Positions 8,585 through 16,619 of a stretch of 64,000 bases of DNA are shown here, in pieces. A program made the translations under genes and the position numbers. Each line of letters begins with the position of its first letter. Position 1 is the first letter of the stretch. The notes beneath the pieces are model-generated. The model had not been told where the DNA came from and ran no database searches. It worked only from the letters and a program-made list of their open reading frames with translations. The DNA comes from Streptomyces sp. L-9-10 (GTDB lineage Bacteria > Actinomycetota > Actinomycetes > Streptomycetales > Streptomycetaceae). The DNA lies in assembly GCF_004151105.1 (NCBI RefSeq), contig NZ_PHRF01000020.1, forward strand, positions 62,001-126,000. Direction: 5' to 3'.

Positions 8585-8763
8585 TAGGCCGTGTCCGCAA
8601 AGTATCGCCGTCCGCCCGCAGGGCGGGGTTCGCGGCGTCCGGTGCGTGCGATCGCAAGGCGGAGGATCGTCCTCGTACTGGACGTACTTGGACGACTCCG
8701 ACAACGCGGCGAGCGTGCGTGCCGGGCGTCGCGAACCAGGCGAGACTTTACGGACACGGCCTA
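8585..8763. mobile_element. MITE-like inverted-repeat element
   Basis: A 179-bp non-coding element is bounded by 25-bp inverted ends, starting TAGGCCGTGTCCGCAAAG on the left and matching 23 of 25 positions on the right. A second internal inverted pair (GGTTCGCGGCGTCCGG at about 8628-8643 with about 8721-8736) makes most of the element a long imperfect palindrome. It encodes nothing obvious. The TA at each end could be a TA target duplication of the IS630/Tc1 type, which is inference. It sits between the GlxA-type and TetR-type genes. Confidence 0.6.
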
Positions 8764-8800
8764 AGGGCTGCCCCGTCCGCGCCAAGGGCTGCCCGTCGCG

Positions 8801-9400
8801 TCAGTCCGTGCCCGGCAGAGCCTGTCCGAGGAGGACCTCCGCCGCCGCCCGCGCGTGCCGTCCGTAGTCCGCGTCGCACAGCACCATGGCGCGGCTGGCC
8901 GCCCCGTCCGCGAGGATGGCCAGCTGTTCGGCGAGCGCGGCTGGTTCGCGGCAGCCCAGCTCCGCCAGCGAGGCGGCGATCAGTTCCACCATGCGCAGTT
9001 TCTGTTCGCGGGCGTAGGAGTGCACCGCGCTCTCCGGGTCGGGGAACTCCACGGCGGCATCGATGAACGGACATCCGCGCACCGGCGCCGTGTCCGCCTC
9101 CGGCGACGGGTCGAACAGCTTGAGGATCCGTTCTCGCGGCGGGATGTCCTCGCGGGTCAGCACGCTTTCCAGGGTGGCGCCCGACAGCGCGAGGCTCTGC
9201 AAGTGGGCGATGACCAGATCGTTCTTGGTCCGGAAGTGCGCGTACAGCGTCCGCTTGGACACCGGCGCTTCCTCCGCGATCTGTTCCATGCCGGTCGCGT
9301 TGATCCCCTGGGTCGCGAACAGCTGAGCGGCGGCGGCCAGAACGCGCTCCCGGCCGCCACGCCCTCGCCGCGGAGATGCCGTGGCCGTCGTCGTACTCAT
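8801..9400 (-). CDS. TetR/AcrR family transcriptional regulator
   Basis: 199 residues. The N-terminal TetR HTH (about 14-60) shows RVLAAAAQLFATQGINATGM and SKRTLYAHFRTKNDLV. The C-terminal ligand domain has a CPF motif and other cysteines (GCPFIDAA near residue 105). It diverges from a nitroreductase gene, and the shared 102-bp gap holds two palindromes with the same half-site. It therefore probably represses itself and the reductase until a small, perhaps electrophilic, ligand binds. Confidence 0.92.
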   Translation of the reverse strand: MSTTTATASPRRGRGGRERVLAAAAQLFATQGINATGMEQIAEEAPVSKRTLYAHFRTKNDLVIAHLQSLALSGATLESVLTREDIPPRERILKLFDPSPEADTAPVRGCPFIDAAVEFPDPESAVHSYAREQKLRMVELIAASLAELGCREPAALAEQLAILADGAASRAMVLCDADYGRHARAAAEVLLGQALPGTD

Positions 9401-9405
9401 ACGGG

Positions 9406-9427
9406 AAGTATACGCACGCGTTTACTT
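9406..9427. promoter_or_regulatory. TetR operator O1 (candidate)
   Basis: AAGTATACG - CACG - CGTTTACTT is a 9+4+9 inverted repeat with one mismatch, placed 6 bases before the tetR-type start codon. It has the same arms and spacing as the second site 53 bp away. Confidence 0.65.
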
Positions 9428-9458
9428 CGAGCGGAGCGCCCTGTTAAGGTCACCCACA

Positions 9459-9482
9459 CAAGTAAACGCTCCCGTTTACTTG
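9459..9482. promoter_or_regulatory. TetR operator O2 (candidate)
   Basis: This is a perfect inverted repeat. The 10-bp arms CAAGTAAACG and CGTTTACTTG flank a 4-bp CTCC spacer. It sits 20 bp upstream of the nitroreductase start, where a bound repressor would block transcription. Confidence 0.7.
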
Positions 9483-9502
9483 AGCTGTCATGAAGGAGTC
9501 CC

Positions 9503-10216
9503 ATGGACAGGTCGATTCGGTCGATCAGGTCGATTCCCACGGAGCTGAGCGGCCTCGCGGAGAAGCTGATACGTGGCCGCCACGCGACCCGTGCGTTCCG
9601 CCCGGAGGCCGTCCCCGAGGACACGATGCGCGCGATCTTCTCGCTGGCCGGCGCCGCGCCGTCCAGTTCCAATACGCAGCCGTGGCACGTGGAGGTGGCG
9701 AGCGGCGCGGCGCGCGACCGTCTGGCGGATGCCTTGCGGACGGCCCACGCCGAGAGGCGAACCTCGGTGGACGTCCCGTATTCCGAAGGGATGTACTCGC
9801 GGGCGCACCAGACACGCCGGGCGGCGTTCGGCGCCGAGCTGTACGGAGCGCTGGGCATCGGCCATGACGATCACACGGCACGCACGGCCTACGACGCGGA
9901 GAGCCTGGGCTTCTACGGCGCCCCACACGCCGCGTTCCTGTTCGTCGACGGTGACGGCGACGGCGGGGCACGGCTGGCCGCGGATGTCGGCTCCTACATG
10001 CAGACGCTGCTCCTGGCCATGACGGGGTACGGCGTGGACAGCTGCCCGCAGGGGCTGCTGAGCTTCTACGCCGACACGGTCCGCGCCGAACTCGGCGTCA
10101 CCGGCGGAAGCCTGCTCGTCGGCATCTCCTTCGGCTACGCCGACGAGACCGCGCCGGTGAACCGGGTCACGACCGAGCGGGCTCCGCTTGAGTCGACCAC
10201 GACGTTCCACGGATAA
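9503..10216 (+). CDS. Nitroreductase family protein
   Basis: 237 residues. The flavin-binding motifs of the nitroreductase fold are visible: RHATRAFRPEAV near the N-terminus, then SLAGAAPSSSNTQPWHVEV and a C-terminal GISFGYAD. These proteins bind FMN and reduce nitro or quinone compounds with NAD(P)H in the cytoplasm. The ATG is 6 bases after GAAGGAG. The gene is divergent from the TetR-type regulator and probably under its control. The physiological substrate cannot be told from sequence. Confidence 0.9.
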   Translation: MDRSIRSIRSIPTELSGLAEKLIRGRHATRAFRPEAVPEDTMRAIFSLAGAAPSSSNTQPWHVEVASGAARDRLADALRTAHAERRTSVDVPYSEGMYSRAHQTRRAAFGAELYGALGIGHDDHTARTAYDAESLGFYGAPHAAFLFVDGDGDGGARLAADVGSYMQTLLLAMTGYGVDSCPQGLLSFYADTVRAELGVTGGSLLVGISFGYADETAPVNRVTTERAPLESTTTFHG

Positions 10217-10280
10217 GCCGTGTCCGGCCGGTCTTCGTGGGCCCGACAACACAGCACACCGCCGCTCCCGGCTCCGCGCG

Positions 10281-11384
10281 TCATCGCCCGGACACGTCCT
10301 GGCGAAAGTTGTTGAACGCGATGCCGTTGGTGAGGGAGGTGATGCCGCTCTGCACACCGTCGATCTTGACGGTCTGTCCGGATACGTGTTTCACGTAGAC
10401 ACGCATCAGGAATGTCCGGCTGCCGCACGCGGGGTCGACGGGGATGTTGGACAGGGCGGAGTAGCCGACGGCGTGGTGCGCGTCGTCGGTGACGGTCCGA
10501 CGGGCGGGCGCACTGTGGGTCCGGCAAGCATGGGCGGTGGCATCGAGCTGGATGAATTCGAAGCGGGTGTCCACGACCGCGTTCTGACCGCGCGGGTGGA
10601 CCTGCATCGTTTCGGCGCAGGAAGCGGTTCCCCGGTAGCACGTGGTCAGTTCGACATTCGCTTGTGCCGAGACGCTGACCGCGTCGGGGTGTGCCTGCCA
10701 CTTGTGGACCGGTGTTCCGTCGTCGTAGAAGACCCAGGCATCCCGGCGGGCGGCTCCGCCACCGACATACGTGCACGCACCGGCTGTGTCGGCACTCTCG
10801 CAGGCAGGGTTCTGCCACCAGCGCGCACCTTGCCGGTGGGTGTCGTCGCTCTCCAGCCACGTGCTGTTGGCGACCGCTGTGAGATGGTAGGTGCCCGGCA
10901 GCGTCGAGTAGGCCGTGCCCTGGAGCACGCAGGTATAGACACCGGCAGTCGGCGCGGTGAACAGCAGATCGGCGTAGAGCGGCAGATGGCCTGGGGTCGC
11001 GTACGTGGTGGTGTCACTGCCTTCGTGGTTACGGGCGGACGCCGCGACGACGGGCACGGTCTGGCCCGTTGAGTTCAGGCACCTGATGCGCTCTGTCAGA
11101 CCGACAATTCCGGTCGTGCTGCTGGTGGCTTCGAGCCGGCCACGCAGATGCCGTTTCTCCCCAGCCGCAAGGGTCATCGTCCGTCGCAGCAGGTCGACAG
11201 TGGCACCTCGGGGTATGTCCGTGTCGGCGGCCAGGGTGAGACGGCCGACGCCACCGGCGGCCGCCTCGGTCACGCCGGCCGCTTCGGTTGCTTCGGCTGG
11301 AGCCCACAAAAGCGGCATGAGCAGCGCCGCCGTCAGAACGGCCGTGAGAGCCTTGCGCACATCTCTGTTCCTGATGGTGCCCAT
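10281..11384 (-). CDS. Secreted hypothetical protein
   Basis: 367 residues starting at MGTIRNRDVRKALTAVLTAA, a typical Sec signal peptide (cleavage near residue 30). No family was recognised. The mature part is rich in Thr and small residues with several paired cysteines (IRCLN, YTCVLQG, NPACES, ACTYV, TTCYRGTASCAE, HACRT, DPACGS). This suggests a disulfide-stabilised beta-rich extracellular protein. The open frame extends upstream to 11780, but that stretch overlaps the next gene in another frame, so the start with the signal peptide was chosen. It lies downstream of another secreted gene on the same strand, with 148 bp between. Confidence 0.75.
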   Translation of the reverse strand: MGTIRNRDVRKALTAVLTAALLMPLLWAPAEATEAAGVTEAAAGGVGRLTLAADTDIPRGATVDLLRRTMTLAAGEKRHLRGRLEATSSTTGIVGLTERIRCLNSTGQTVPVVAASARNHEGSDTTTYATPGHLPLYADLLFTAPTAGVYTCVLQGTAYSTLPGTYHLTAVANSTWLESDDTHRQGARWWQNPACESADTAGACTYVGGGAARRDAWVFYDDGTPVHKWQAHPDAVSVSAQANVELTTCYRGTASCAETMQVHPRGQNAVVDTRFEFIQLDATAHACRTHSAPARRTVTDDAHHAVGYSALSNIPVDPACGSRTFLMRVYVKHVSGQTVKIDGVQSGITSLTNGIAFNNFRQDVSGR

Positions 11385-11532
11385 GTACCTGCCTGTCCGT
11401 TCCTGTCCGCTCCTGCTGCGTCGGCGGCTGAGGCACAAAAGGAAGTGTGACCTCAGCCGCCGGAGAGCACCGTGCCCTGAAGTAAGAGAAGGCCAGGTCG
11501 GAGACAGCCCGTGGACAGCCCCGACCCAAGGC

Positions 11533-11922
11533 TCACGGGCGCGCGTTGCCCATGCACACCAGGTCGCCATAGGCGGCGCCCAGGTTGGGGACACCGATAT
11601 TGCTGCTGAATCCGCCGCCCACCAACGTACGGGCCACCTTGTAGACACCGACGTCGGCGTAGTAGTGCCAGACCTTCGCGTCCACCGACAGGTTGTTGTC
11701 GTACGACACGATGGTGCCGAACGTGAAGTCCTGAGGGAAGAAACAGGAGTTGGTACTGCCGCTGGCAATGCGATTACCACCGAAACTTGTCGCGTCGTAG
11801 ACGCAGACGCGGTTCGCCGGGCATGGGCCGTCCGCGGCGGCCGGTGGCGCCGTCACCATCATGCCCCCCGCCGCCAGGAGCATGACCGAGGCGGTGCCGG
11901 CGGTTCTCTTCTTCCACGACAC
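11533..11922 (-). CDS. Peptidase inhibitor family I36-type secreted protein
   Basis: 129 residues with a signal peptide (MSWKKRTAGTASVMLLAAG, cut near PPAAADG). The mature domain CPANRVCVYDATSFGGNRIA...NLSVDAKVWHYY follows the short beta/gamma-crystallin-like pattern of SmpI-type metalloprotease inhibitors (family I36), with four cysteines. It should be exported and may inhibit extracellular proteases; many family members are only annotated by similarity. Confidence 0.75.
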   Translation of the reverse strand: MSWKKRTAGTASVMLLAAGGMMVTAPPAAADGPCPANRVCVYDATSFGGNRIASGSTNSCFFPQDFTFGTIVSYDNNLSVDAKVWHYYADVGVYKVARTLVGGGFSSNIGVPNLGAAYGDLVCMGNARP

Positions 11923-12234
11923 GTGTGTTCCCCCCAGGGGTCTGGTGTGTTTGCGTTCGATGACGGAGAGATGGCATTGAGCGGCCCGTCAGCTTCGTTT
12001 TCGTTTCCTTTCCGCTCGTCACCCACTCTCGCCATTCCCGCCCGTGCCGTCTTTGACGGAGGGTGCACAACACTTGTCTCTGCGTCCACAGATCCTGAGC
12101 TGATTCATCCGCTACCCCCGCTTCAGCCGCGTCCTCCGCACCGCCTGTGGCCACCCGGCCGGTGGTGGCGAGAATCCGGCGGTTCCTGGCAATCGAGCCA
12201 CTACTACGTGCGTGAGCAGCGCCTTAGCGTCGGC
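11923..12234. other. Intergenic region without recognised gene
   Basis: These 312 bases separate the I36-type gene (leftward) from the DUF2269-type gene (rightward) and must hold both promoters. I see no RNA gene, no clear palindrome and no convincing short ORF. The base composition is less G+C-rich near 11940-12040. Confidence 0.4.
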
Positions 12235-12780
12235 ATGAGCACTGCCGGACCCCCCGCTGTAGCCGAAGTCGTAACCGAAGCCGAAGCCGAAGCCGAAAGA
12301 GCGATCCCCGCCGTGACGAAGTTCCTGCTCGCCGTTCATGTCCTCGCCGCGATCGTCGCGATCGGCCCGGTCACCGTCGCCGCCAGCATGTTCCCCCCGT
12401 ATGCGAGGCGGGCGATGGCAGCGCCCGGGGATCCCCGGGCGCTGTCGTCGGTCCAGCTGCTGCACCGCATCTGCCGCGTCTACGCGGCGGTGGGCCTCGC
12501 CGTGCCGGTCTTCGGCTTCGCCACGGGCAGCGCGATGGGCGTCCTGGGCGACACCTGGCTGATCGTCTCGATCATCCTGACCGGGCTCGCGGCCGTCACG
12601 CTCATGGTGCTGGTACTGCCGCGCCAGGAGGCGATAGTGACGGACCTCGAAGAGGCCACCGGAACATCGACGACCAAGCTGACCGCGCGTCTGGGCATGC
12701 ACACGGGGATCTTCAACCTCCTGTGGGCGACGGTCACGGTCCTGATGATCATCCGCCCCGGCTCCACGACGGGCGCGTGA
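12235..12780 (+). CDS. DUF2269-like integral membrane protein
   Basis: 181 residues from the ATG at 12235. About four hydrophobic helices are visible: LLAVHVLAAIVAIGPVTVAAS, VYAAVGLAVPVFGFATG, TWLIVSIILTGLAAVTLMVLVL and IFNLLWATVTVLMII. This matches small DUF2269-type membrane proteins of unknown function. The first 26 residues include a Glu-Ala repeat made of GAAGCC triplets. A GTG at 12313 with GAAAGAG upstream is an equally good start and gives 155 residues that begin right at the first helix. Confidence 0.7.
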   Translation: MSTAGPPAVAEVVTEAEAEAERAIPAVTKFLLAVHVLAAIVAIGPVTVAASMFPPYARRAMAAPGDPRALSSVQLLHRICRVYAAVGLAVPVFGFATGSAMGVLGDTWLIVSIILTGLAAVTLMVLVLPRQEAIVTDLEEATGTSTTKLTARLGMHTGIFNLLWATVTVLMIIRPGSTTGA

Positions 12781-12802
12781 ACGTCCAGCAGGTCATGGCC
12801 AT

Positions 12803-13219
12803 TCAACCCACCGCCGCCGTACGCAGGAACCGCACCAGGTCGTCCACGCTGTACCCGAGCAGCGGCCCGCGCTCGGCGGCCATCAGCAGCAACTGCCCCA
12901 CCACCTCCGCGCCCCGGCCGTCGGTCCCGTCGGAGGCCCACTCCCAGAGCCCCTCGATCCCGAGATCGGTCATGAGCAGGCCGTGTTCGGCCCTGATCTC
13001 CGCGCACAGCGGCGCCACCGCGTCGAGCAGGGTCGCACCCCGGCGCGCGCAGCGCAGACTGAAGTACGCCTCGAATCGCACCACCGTGCATCCCTCCGGC
13101 GGCCGGGCCTTGAGCCCGTCGTAACGGGGGTCGTCGAAGTCCGGGGAACTGTCGGCTGAGCAGTGCACGAGGCTGAACTGGTGCGTGACGGCATCTCTTG
13201 TGTCCTGGGTACGAAGCAA
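12803..13219 (-). CDS. Hypothetical protein
   Basis: 138 residues, no family recognised. It is a compact acidic-hydrophobic protein with two cysteines early (SLVHCSADSS, EGCTVVRF) and a helical C-terminal half (LLDAVAPLCAEIRAEHGLLMTDLGIEGLWEW). It diverges from the XRE-type regulator with a shared 110-bp upstream region, which hints at common control. Codon use is normal for the window. Confidence 0.6.
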   Translation of the reverse strand: MLRTQDTRDAVTHQFSLVHCSADSSPDFDDPRYDGLKARPPEGCTVVRFEAYFSLRCARRGATLLDAVAPLCAEIRAEHGLLMTDLGIEGLWEWASDGTDGRGAEVVGQLLLMAAERGPLLGYSVDDLVRFLRTAAVG

Positions 13220-13329
13220 CGCAACTCTCCACTGTGTGTGACCGACCGGGCTACACAGAGTGGCCGACAGTCGCTAGCGTGAACAGAGGAAGCAGCACAA
13301 CACCGACATCTGTCTCACCGGGAGCACCT

Positions 13330-14172
13330 GTGCCTGGACCCAAGCCACTTGACCCGTCGTCATCACCCCGCGCCATGCTCGGCGCCGAGCTACGACATCA
13401 GCGCGACGAAGCGGACATGTCCCAGGAAGAGCTGGGCAGGCCGATCTTCGTCAGCGGATCGCTCATCGGCCAGATCGAGGCGGGTACGCGCCGAATGCAG
13501 CCGGAATACGCCATTCACTTCGATGAGGTCTTCAAGACGGACGGCTTCTTCCTGCGGAATTGCGAGGCACTGCGGAAGTCGAAATACCCGGATCACTTCG
13601 CGGAGGCGGCGGAGGCCGAGGCGATCGCGACGATGATCAAGGAGTACGCGCCGCAGCTGATCCCTGGGCTATTGCAGACGGAGGCGTACGCGCGGGCGGT
13701 GTTTCGCAGGTATCACCCGACGGCGACGGAGGAGGTCATCGACGAGTTGGTGGCAGCGCGACTGGATCGCGCAAAGCTGCTGAAGGATCCAACAAGGCCC
13801 GTTGTGTGGACGGTGCTTGACGAGGCGATTCTGCGCCGACCCGTGGGCGGACCTGCGGTGATGGCGGAGGCGCTGCGCCATGTCGCTGCCCTCATCCGGC
13901 GGCACAGGATCATCGTGCAGGTGCTGCCGTTCAGCGCAGGCGCGCACGCCGCGCTTGAGGGCGCGATCAAGCTCATGTCCTTCGAGGACGCACCCCCGCT
14001 CGCCTACCTCCAGGGCACAGGAACAGGCCAGTTGCTGGACGATCCAGCAACGGTGACCCGCCACGAACTGACCTACGATCTATTGGGGGCCAGCGCACTC
14101 TCACCGGAAAAGTCCTTGGCCCTGATCGAATCAGTGGCGGAGGATTATGAACATGCAGAGCAGCAGCCATGA
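13330..14172 (+). CDS. XRE family regulator with DUF5753 domain
   Basis: 280 residues from a GTG at 13330 (CCGGGAG just upstream). An N-terminal XRE helix-turn-helix (about 18-72: LGAELRHQRDEADMSQEELGRPIFVSGSLIGQIEAGTR, quoted as key region only in part) is followed by the DUF5753 domain (about 95-275) with IPGLLQTEAYARA and DLLGASALSPEKSLALI. Such proteins occur in dozens of copies in streptomycetes, almost always next to a DUF397 gene, as here where the two overlap. Members can control antibiotic production or sporulation. The trigger is unknown. Confidence 0.9.
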   Translation: MPGPKPLDPSSSPRAMLGAELRHQRDEADMSQEELGRPIFVSGSLIGQIEAGTRRMQPEYAIHFDEVFKTDGFFLRNCEALRKSKYPDHFAEAAEAEAIATMIKEYAPQLIPGLLQTEAYARAVFRRYHPTATEEVIDELVAARLDRAKLLKDPTRPVVWTVLDEAILRRPVGGPAVMAEALRHVAALIRRHRIIVQVLPFSAGAHAALEGAIKLMSFEDAPPLAYLQGTGTGQLLDDPATVTRHELTYDLLGASALSPEKSLALIESVAEDYEHAEQQP

Positions 14173-14611
14173 GTACGACTTGAGCGCCGTTTCCTGGCAC
14201 AAGTCCAGCTACAGCGGCGGCAGCGGCGGCGACTGCCTCGAAGTGGGCACCTGGCAGAAGTCGACGTACAGCGACGGCAGCGGCGGCAACTGCCTGGAGA
14301 TCGGCACCTCCTGGCGCAAGTCGACCCACAGCGGCGGGGACGGCGGGAACTGCCTCGAAGTAGGCACCGTCTGGCACAAGTCGACCCACAGCGGCGGCAG
14401 CGGCGGGAACTGCGTCGAAGTAGGCGGGATCTGGCGCAAGTCAACGCACAGCGGAGGCAGCGGCGGAAGCTGTGTCGAGGTGGCCGACGGTCACCCCGAC
14501 ATCGTCCCCGTCCGCGACTCCAAGTTCCCCGACCGCCCGGCGCTCGTCTTCCGTACGGCGTCCTGGTCCACCTTCCTCTCCGACATCAAGGCCGACAGCA
14601 ACGCCGGCTGA
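14153..14611 (+). CDS. DUF397 protein with five tandem repeats
   Basis: 152 residues. GGAGG at 14139-14143 favours the ATG at 14153 over the one at 14147. It overlaps the XRE gene end by 20 bases, so the two are coupled. A usual DUF397 protein has one or two W-x-KS-S-x-S-GG-x-GG-x-C-L/V-E-V motifs in 60-90 residues. Here five lie in a row (about residues 14-110, period 19-21), each with Trp, Lys-Ser, a Gly/Ser run and one Cys. Only the last leads into the normal tail (VPVRDSKFPDRPALVFRTASW). Small DUF397 partners modulate their XRE regulator. The expansion looks like recent repeat growth. Confidence 0.88.
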   Translation: MQSSSHEYDLSAVSWHKSSYSGGSGGDCLEVGTWQKSTYSDGSGGNCLEIGTSWRKSTHSGGDGGNCLEVGTVWHKSTHSGGSGGNCVEVGGIWRKSTHSGGSGGSCVEVADGHPDIVPVRDSKFPDRPALVFRTASWSTFLSDIKADSNAG

Positions 14612-14624
14612 CCGGCGGAGTGGC

Positions 14625-14641
14625 CTGACACGCGTTGTCAG
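14625..14641. promoter_or_regulatory. Inverted repeat before hydrolase gene
   Basis: CTGACA-CGCGT-TGTCAG is a perfect 6+5+6 inverted repeat 22 bp before the hydrolase start. It could be an operator or the end hairpin of the DUF397 transcript. Confidence 0.4.
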
Positions 14642-14663
14642 ACCCCTCCACTAGGTTGCCGCC

Positions 14664-15356
14664 ATGACTGACTTCGTACTGGTACCAGGAGCATGGCTCG
14701 GTTCGTGGGCGTGGGACGAGGTGGTGCCGGAGCTGCGCGCGGCGGGCCACGGCGCCCACGCGTTGACGCTGTCCGGTCTCGCCGAGAAGCAGGGCGTACC
14801 GGCCGGGCAGCAGACGCACGTCCGGGACATCGTCGACGCGGTCGAGCGGAACGATCTGCGGGACGTCGTCCTGGTCGGGCACAGCTATTCGGGCATCCCG
14901 GTCGGCCAGGCCGCCGAGCTGATCGGTGACCGGCTCACGCGCGTGGTCTTCGTGGACTCCGCCGTTCCGGTGGACGGCGAGTCGTTCGTCTCCGACTGGC
15001 CGGACGGCCGGGCGACGGTGGAGCCGGTGATCGCCGAGACCGGTGGTTTCTGGCCCCCGCTGCCCGCGCCCGACTACGCCGGTCAGGGCCTGACCGACGC
15101 GCAGATCACCCGGATCGTCACCGGCTCGACGCCCCACCCGGGCGCCTCCCTGACCGAGCCCGCCAAGCTGCGCCGCCCGCTCGGCGAGCTTCCGGCGACG
15201 TACGTCAAGTGCCTGCTCGACGGCGCCGAGCCGAACCCCCGCGTTGCGGAGCTGCTGACCAGCGACCGCTGGCGGCTGGTCGAGCTGGACACCGGCCACT
15301 GGCCGATGTTCTCCGCGCCCCACGAACTGGCCCGCATCCTTCTCGGACGTATGTGA
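14664..15356 (+). CDS. Alpha/beta hydrolase
   Basis: 230 residues, full length for small esterase-like hydrolases. It begins TDFVLVPGAWLGSWAWDEVV, with the oxyanion-hole region. The nucleophile elbow is VGHSYSGIPVG (Ser about residue 76). Asp is in VFVDSAVPVDG and the catalytic His is in ELDTGHWPMFSAPHELA. No signal peptide, so cytoplasmic. It resembles the EstC/salicylate-esterase-like group, but the substrate is unknown. A DUF1801 gene follows after 38 bp on the same strand. Confidence 0.9.
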   Translation: MTDFVLVPGAWLGSWAWDEVVPELRAAGHGAHALTLSGLAEKQGVPAGQQTHVRDIVDAVERNDLRDVVLVGHSYSGIPVGQAAELIGDRLTRVVFVDSAVPVDGESFVSDWPDGRATVEPVIAETGGFWPPLPAPDYAGQGLTDAQITRIVTGSTPHPGASLTEPAKLRRPLGELPATYVKCLLDGAEPNPRVAELLTSDRWRLVELDTGHWPMFSAPHELARILLGRM

Positions 15357-15394
15357 GGTCCCGGCCACCGCCCCGGGTCACTTACGCTCGGACC

Positions 15395-15760
15395 ATGGTG
15401 CAGAGCCAGGCGGAAGATGTGGACGGCTACCTTGCCGAGGTTCCCGAGGAACGCAAGGAGGCTCTGACCCGGCTGCGTGAGCTGTGCCGTGCGGAGCTGC
15501 GGGGATTCACCGAGGTGATGGCGTACGGGATGCCCGCCTACGAGCGGAACGGCACGGGGGAGATCGCCTTCGCGAGCCAGAAGCAGTACATCTCCGTCTA
15601 TGTGCTGCGCGGCGACGTCCGCGATTCCTTCGCCGACCGGCTGGCGGGCCATGACATGGGCAAGGGCTGCCTGCGCTTCCGAAAGCCGGAGAAGATCGAC
15701 TTCGAGCTTCTCCGGGATCTGCTGCGGGCCACGGCGGCCGGGCCGGGCAAGGTCTGCTGA
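15395..15760 (+). CDS. DUF1801 domain protein
   Basis: 121 residues from the ATG at 15395. It shows the DUF1801 pattern: VDGYLAEVPEERKEALTRLRELC, VMAYGMPAYE and KGCLRFRKPEKIDFELLRDLL. The fold is a small alpha/beta protein related to YdhG/iron-chaperone-like proteins; the function is not established. Probably cotranscribed with the hydrolase. Confidence 0.85.
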   Translation: MVQSQAEDVDGYLAEVPEERKEALTRLRELCRAELRGFTEVMAYGMPAYERNGTGEIAFASQKQYISVYVLRGDVRDSFADRLAGHDMGKGCLRFRKPEKIDFELLRDLLRATAAGPGKVC

Positions 15761-15803
15761 GCCGGCGGCCTTGAGCACTCGCGCGGACTACCTGGCACCG
15801 ACC

Positions 15804-16619
15804 ATGATTCTGGGCGTCCACGGCGTCCTCGATCTGGAGCCGTGGATCCGCCGGGCCCATGACGACGACAGCCTCGAAGAGGACATGTACAGCCTCGTTG
15901 TGAAGCGCACGGTCGCCTACGGGCTGAGTTCGTTCCACGCGGGCGGCCCGGAGGGCGAGCGGTGGGGGCACAACGACGCGGGCGGGGACTGGACCCAGGA
16001 CGGAGAGATCCGCCAACTGGCCTGGCTCCAGGTCGCCGTCAGCGAGGAGCTTCCCGGGCAGCGGCTGCCGGTCCAGCCCGCGGCGACGGTCCTCCGCGAC
16101 GTCCTGACCCGCCTCGGCCGCTTCCGCCTGACGGGCCTGCACACCCTGGCGCCTCTCCATCTGGCCCCCGACGGCCGTGCCGATCTCGCCGACGCGGCGG
16201 CCTGGTTCGCCCTCACGGACCCGGCCCTGGACCCGGGCGCGGCGGTCGACCTCACCGTGTCCGTATGGGCCGCCGAAACCGCCAACCTGCTCGCCCGCGC
16301 GGCCGACCTCCTCACCGCGGCCCGGCAGCGTACGTACGACGCGATGACGATTCGGCCCGCACCGGCCGCCACGGCCACGACGACCGCTCAGGAAGGTCTG
16401 GCCCTCCCCCTGGCGGGAGAGGTCCAGACGGAGGGAATGCGCCCCGGACCCGCGTTCCGTTGCCGCGTCCGTGCATGGTCACTCGATGTGGCCGCATGGA
16501 CGACGGAGATCTTCGTGGACGCCCTGAGGTCCACGGGAACGACCGCCCCGGCACTGATCACCGTGTCGGCCCGGGAGCGCACTCAACAGGAAGAACCCAC
16601 TCAGCCGGCTATGCGGTAG
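15804..16619 (+). CDS. Hypothetical protein
   Basis: 271 residues, no family recognised. It begins MILGVHGVLDLEPWIRRAHD and has no signal peptide or membrane helix. An Ala/Leu-rich helical middle (SVWAAETANLLARAADLLTAARQRTYDAMT) is followed by a region that could be a beta-sandwich (FRCRVRAWSLDVAAWTTEIFVDAL). A start close to 15804 is supported only by position. The last 19 bases overlap the convergent FG-GAP gene. Confidence 0.6.
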   Translation: MILGVHGVLDLEPWIRRAHDDDSLEEDMYSLVVKRTVAYGLSSFHAGGPEGERWGHNDAGGDWTQDGEIRQLAWLQVAVSEELPGQRLPVQPAATVLRDVLTRLGRFRLTGLHTLAPLHLAPDGRADLADAAAWFALTDPALDPGAAVDLTVSVWAAETANLLARAADLLTAARQRTYDAMTIRPAPAATATTTAQEGLALPLAGEVQTEGMRPGPAFRCRVRAWSLDVAAWTTEIFVDALRSTGTTAPALITVSARERTQQEEPTQPAMR

